This document shows, one piece after another, positions 52,262 to 52,794 of a stretch of DNA of 52,794 bases. The notes below the pieces were generated by a model. The model made no database searches, was not told the DNA's origin, and saw only the letters and a program-made list of their open reading frames with translations. How positions within the stretch are numbered: position 1 is the first letter of the stretch; each line of letters begins with the position of its first letter. A program made the position numbers and the translations under genes. The stretch comes from Hyphomonas oceanitis SCH89 (lineage in GTDB: Bacteria > Pseudomonadota > Alphaproteobacteria > Caulobacterales > Hyphomonadaceae). The DNA is taken from assembly GCF_000685295.1 (NCBI RefSeq), contig NZ_ARYL01000030.1:1-52794 (forward strand), in the 5' to 3' direction.

Positions 52262-52794
52262 TCATTGCGGTCTGAGTATGAGGTCGCGCGTGACGACCAC
52301 GCGGACAGGCCAGCCGGGGCGGACCCTGATCGTGGGCTGGATGCCAAGATTGCGTTCGACGACGCGCTGCCCGGCCTGATTGACGGTGTCGGTTGTGCCC
52401 CGGCGGATCGCGCGTTCGATATCGCCGTCGCCTTCACTTCCCAGTTCAGCGCCGACGCCAAGGATCGTCGCGAGACCAGCTGCGACGAACACGCGGTTCC
52501 AGTGATGATCTGTTCTGTCAGCGAGGCCTGCATAGCCCTGCGCGTCTGCGCCGGGCGCGGAAATGGAGATTGACGCTCCATCCGGGAAGATGATCCGGTC
52601 CCACGTAACCAGAGCGCGGTCCTGGCCGAATGACACTTCAGACTGGTAGCGGCCAATGAGGCGCGAGCCCTGCGGGATCAGGACGTATTGTCCGGTGACG
52701 GTGTCGTAGACCGGCTGGGTGACCTGCGCGACAATCGTGCCCGGCAGGTCGCTGTTGATACCGGTTACGAGGCTTGCCGGGATGAGTGTCCCTG
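52262..52794 (-). CDS. trbI: Conjugal transfer protein TrbI, C-terminal part, 5' end beyond right edge
   Basis: The C-terminal 177 residues of TrbI/VirB10 continue to the right edge without a start in the window. The VirB10-like fold is seen in IPASLVTGINSDLPGTIVAQ, YVLIPQGSRLIGRYQSEVSF, WDRIIFPDGASISI and the late region ending PGWPVRVVVTRDLILRPQ. TrbI spans the envelope as part of the type IV secretion core in mating-pair formation. The rest of the trb operon should lie to the right. Confidence 0.92.
   Translation of the reverse strand, partial: GTLIPASLVTGINSDLPGTIVAQVTQPVYDTVTGQYVLIPQGSRLIGRYQSEVSFGQDRALVTWDRIIFPDGASISISAPGADAQGYAGLADRTDHHWNRVFVAAGLATILGVGAELGSEGDGDIERAIRRGTTDTVNQAGQRVVERNLGIQPTIRVRPGWPVRVVVTRDLILRPQ

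Noticed and set aside
1..52794. CRISPR array or tandem repeats
   Set aside because: No regularly spaced direct repeats were noticed anywhere on reading through.

Overview
The window looks like chromosomal DNA of a budding or stalked alphaproteobacterium of the Hyphomonadaceae type (Hyphomonas, Henriciella and relatives). This is inferred from GC-rich alphaproteobacterial coding style, the alphaproteobacterial SUF operon (iscS-like, sufB, sufC, sufD, sufS, sufT, sufA), a DUF1476 ATP-synthase zeta subunit, a bactofilin overlapping an M23 peptidase gene, and 6S RNA next to 5-formyltetrahydrofolate cyclo-ligase. No species can be named from the sequence alone.

Layout. 1-3.4 kb: the end of an exopolysaccharide locus on the minus strand (ExoA-like glycosyltransferase, PPP-family phosphatase, Wza-like export lipoprotein, and a sugar transferase cut by the window edge). 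3.6-10.3 kb: an oxidative set (ABM monooxygenase, acyl-CoA dehydrogenase, GPH-type transporter, HtrA protease, cytochrome P450, TauD-like dioxygenase) whose substrate cannot be read from sequence. 10.3-15.3 kb: rarA, an RluA-type pseudouridine synthase, a UDP-glucuronate 4-epimerase-like gene and sppA, followed by tRNA-Gln. 15.9-22.2 kb: a Vibrio TonB2-like energy module (DUF3450, long ExbB/TtpC, ExbB, two ExbD, TonB, strong terminator), then a separately transcribed TPR protein. 22.3-31.4 kb: bactofilin/M23 pair, Bcp peroxiredoxin, a giant AsmA/YhdP-like protein, tyrS, anmK and a hydrolase. 31.4-38.3 kb: the SUF iron-sulfur operon. 38.3-46.2 kb: housekeeping genes (deoxyinosine glycosylase, PlsC with TetR, purS-purC, zeta subunit, thioredoxin-like protein, GH16 glycanase, 5-FCL plus 6S RNA, a phytase-esterase-like lipoprotein, an HxlR regulator).

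At 46.4 kb tRNA-Gly(GCC) marks a switch to accessory DNA. A tyrosine integrase lies just beyond the tRNA. It is followed by a membrane von Willebrand factor A protein with its own promoter, a 43-codon fragment resembling the N-terminus of small nucleotide cyclases, an IS3-family element cutting that fragment, and the trb-type conjugation tail (TrbI, DUF2274, DUF736), which runs off the right edge. This is best read as one end of an integrative and conjugative element whose cargo was damaged by an IS-linked deletion.

The most interesting parts for follow-up are the orphan vWA protein and the truncated cyclase in the integrated element, and the two-ExbD TonB module. Identities rest on motif recognition; no database search was possible.
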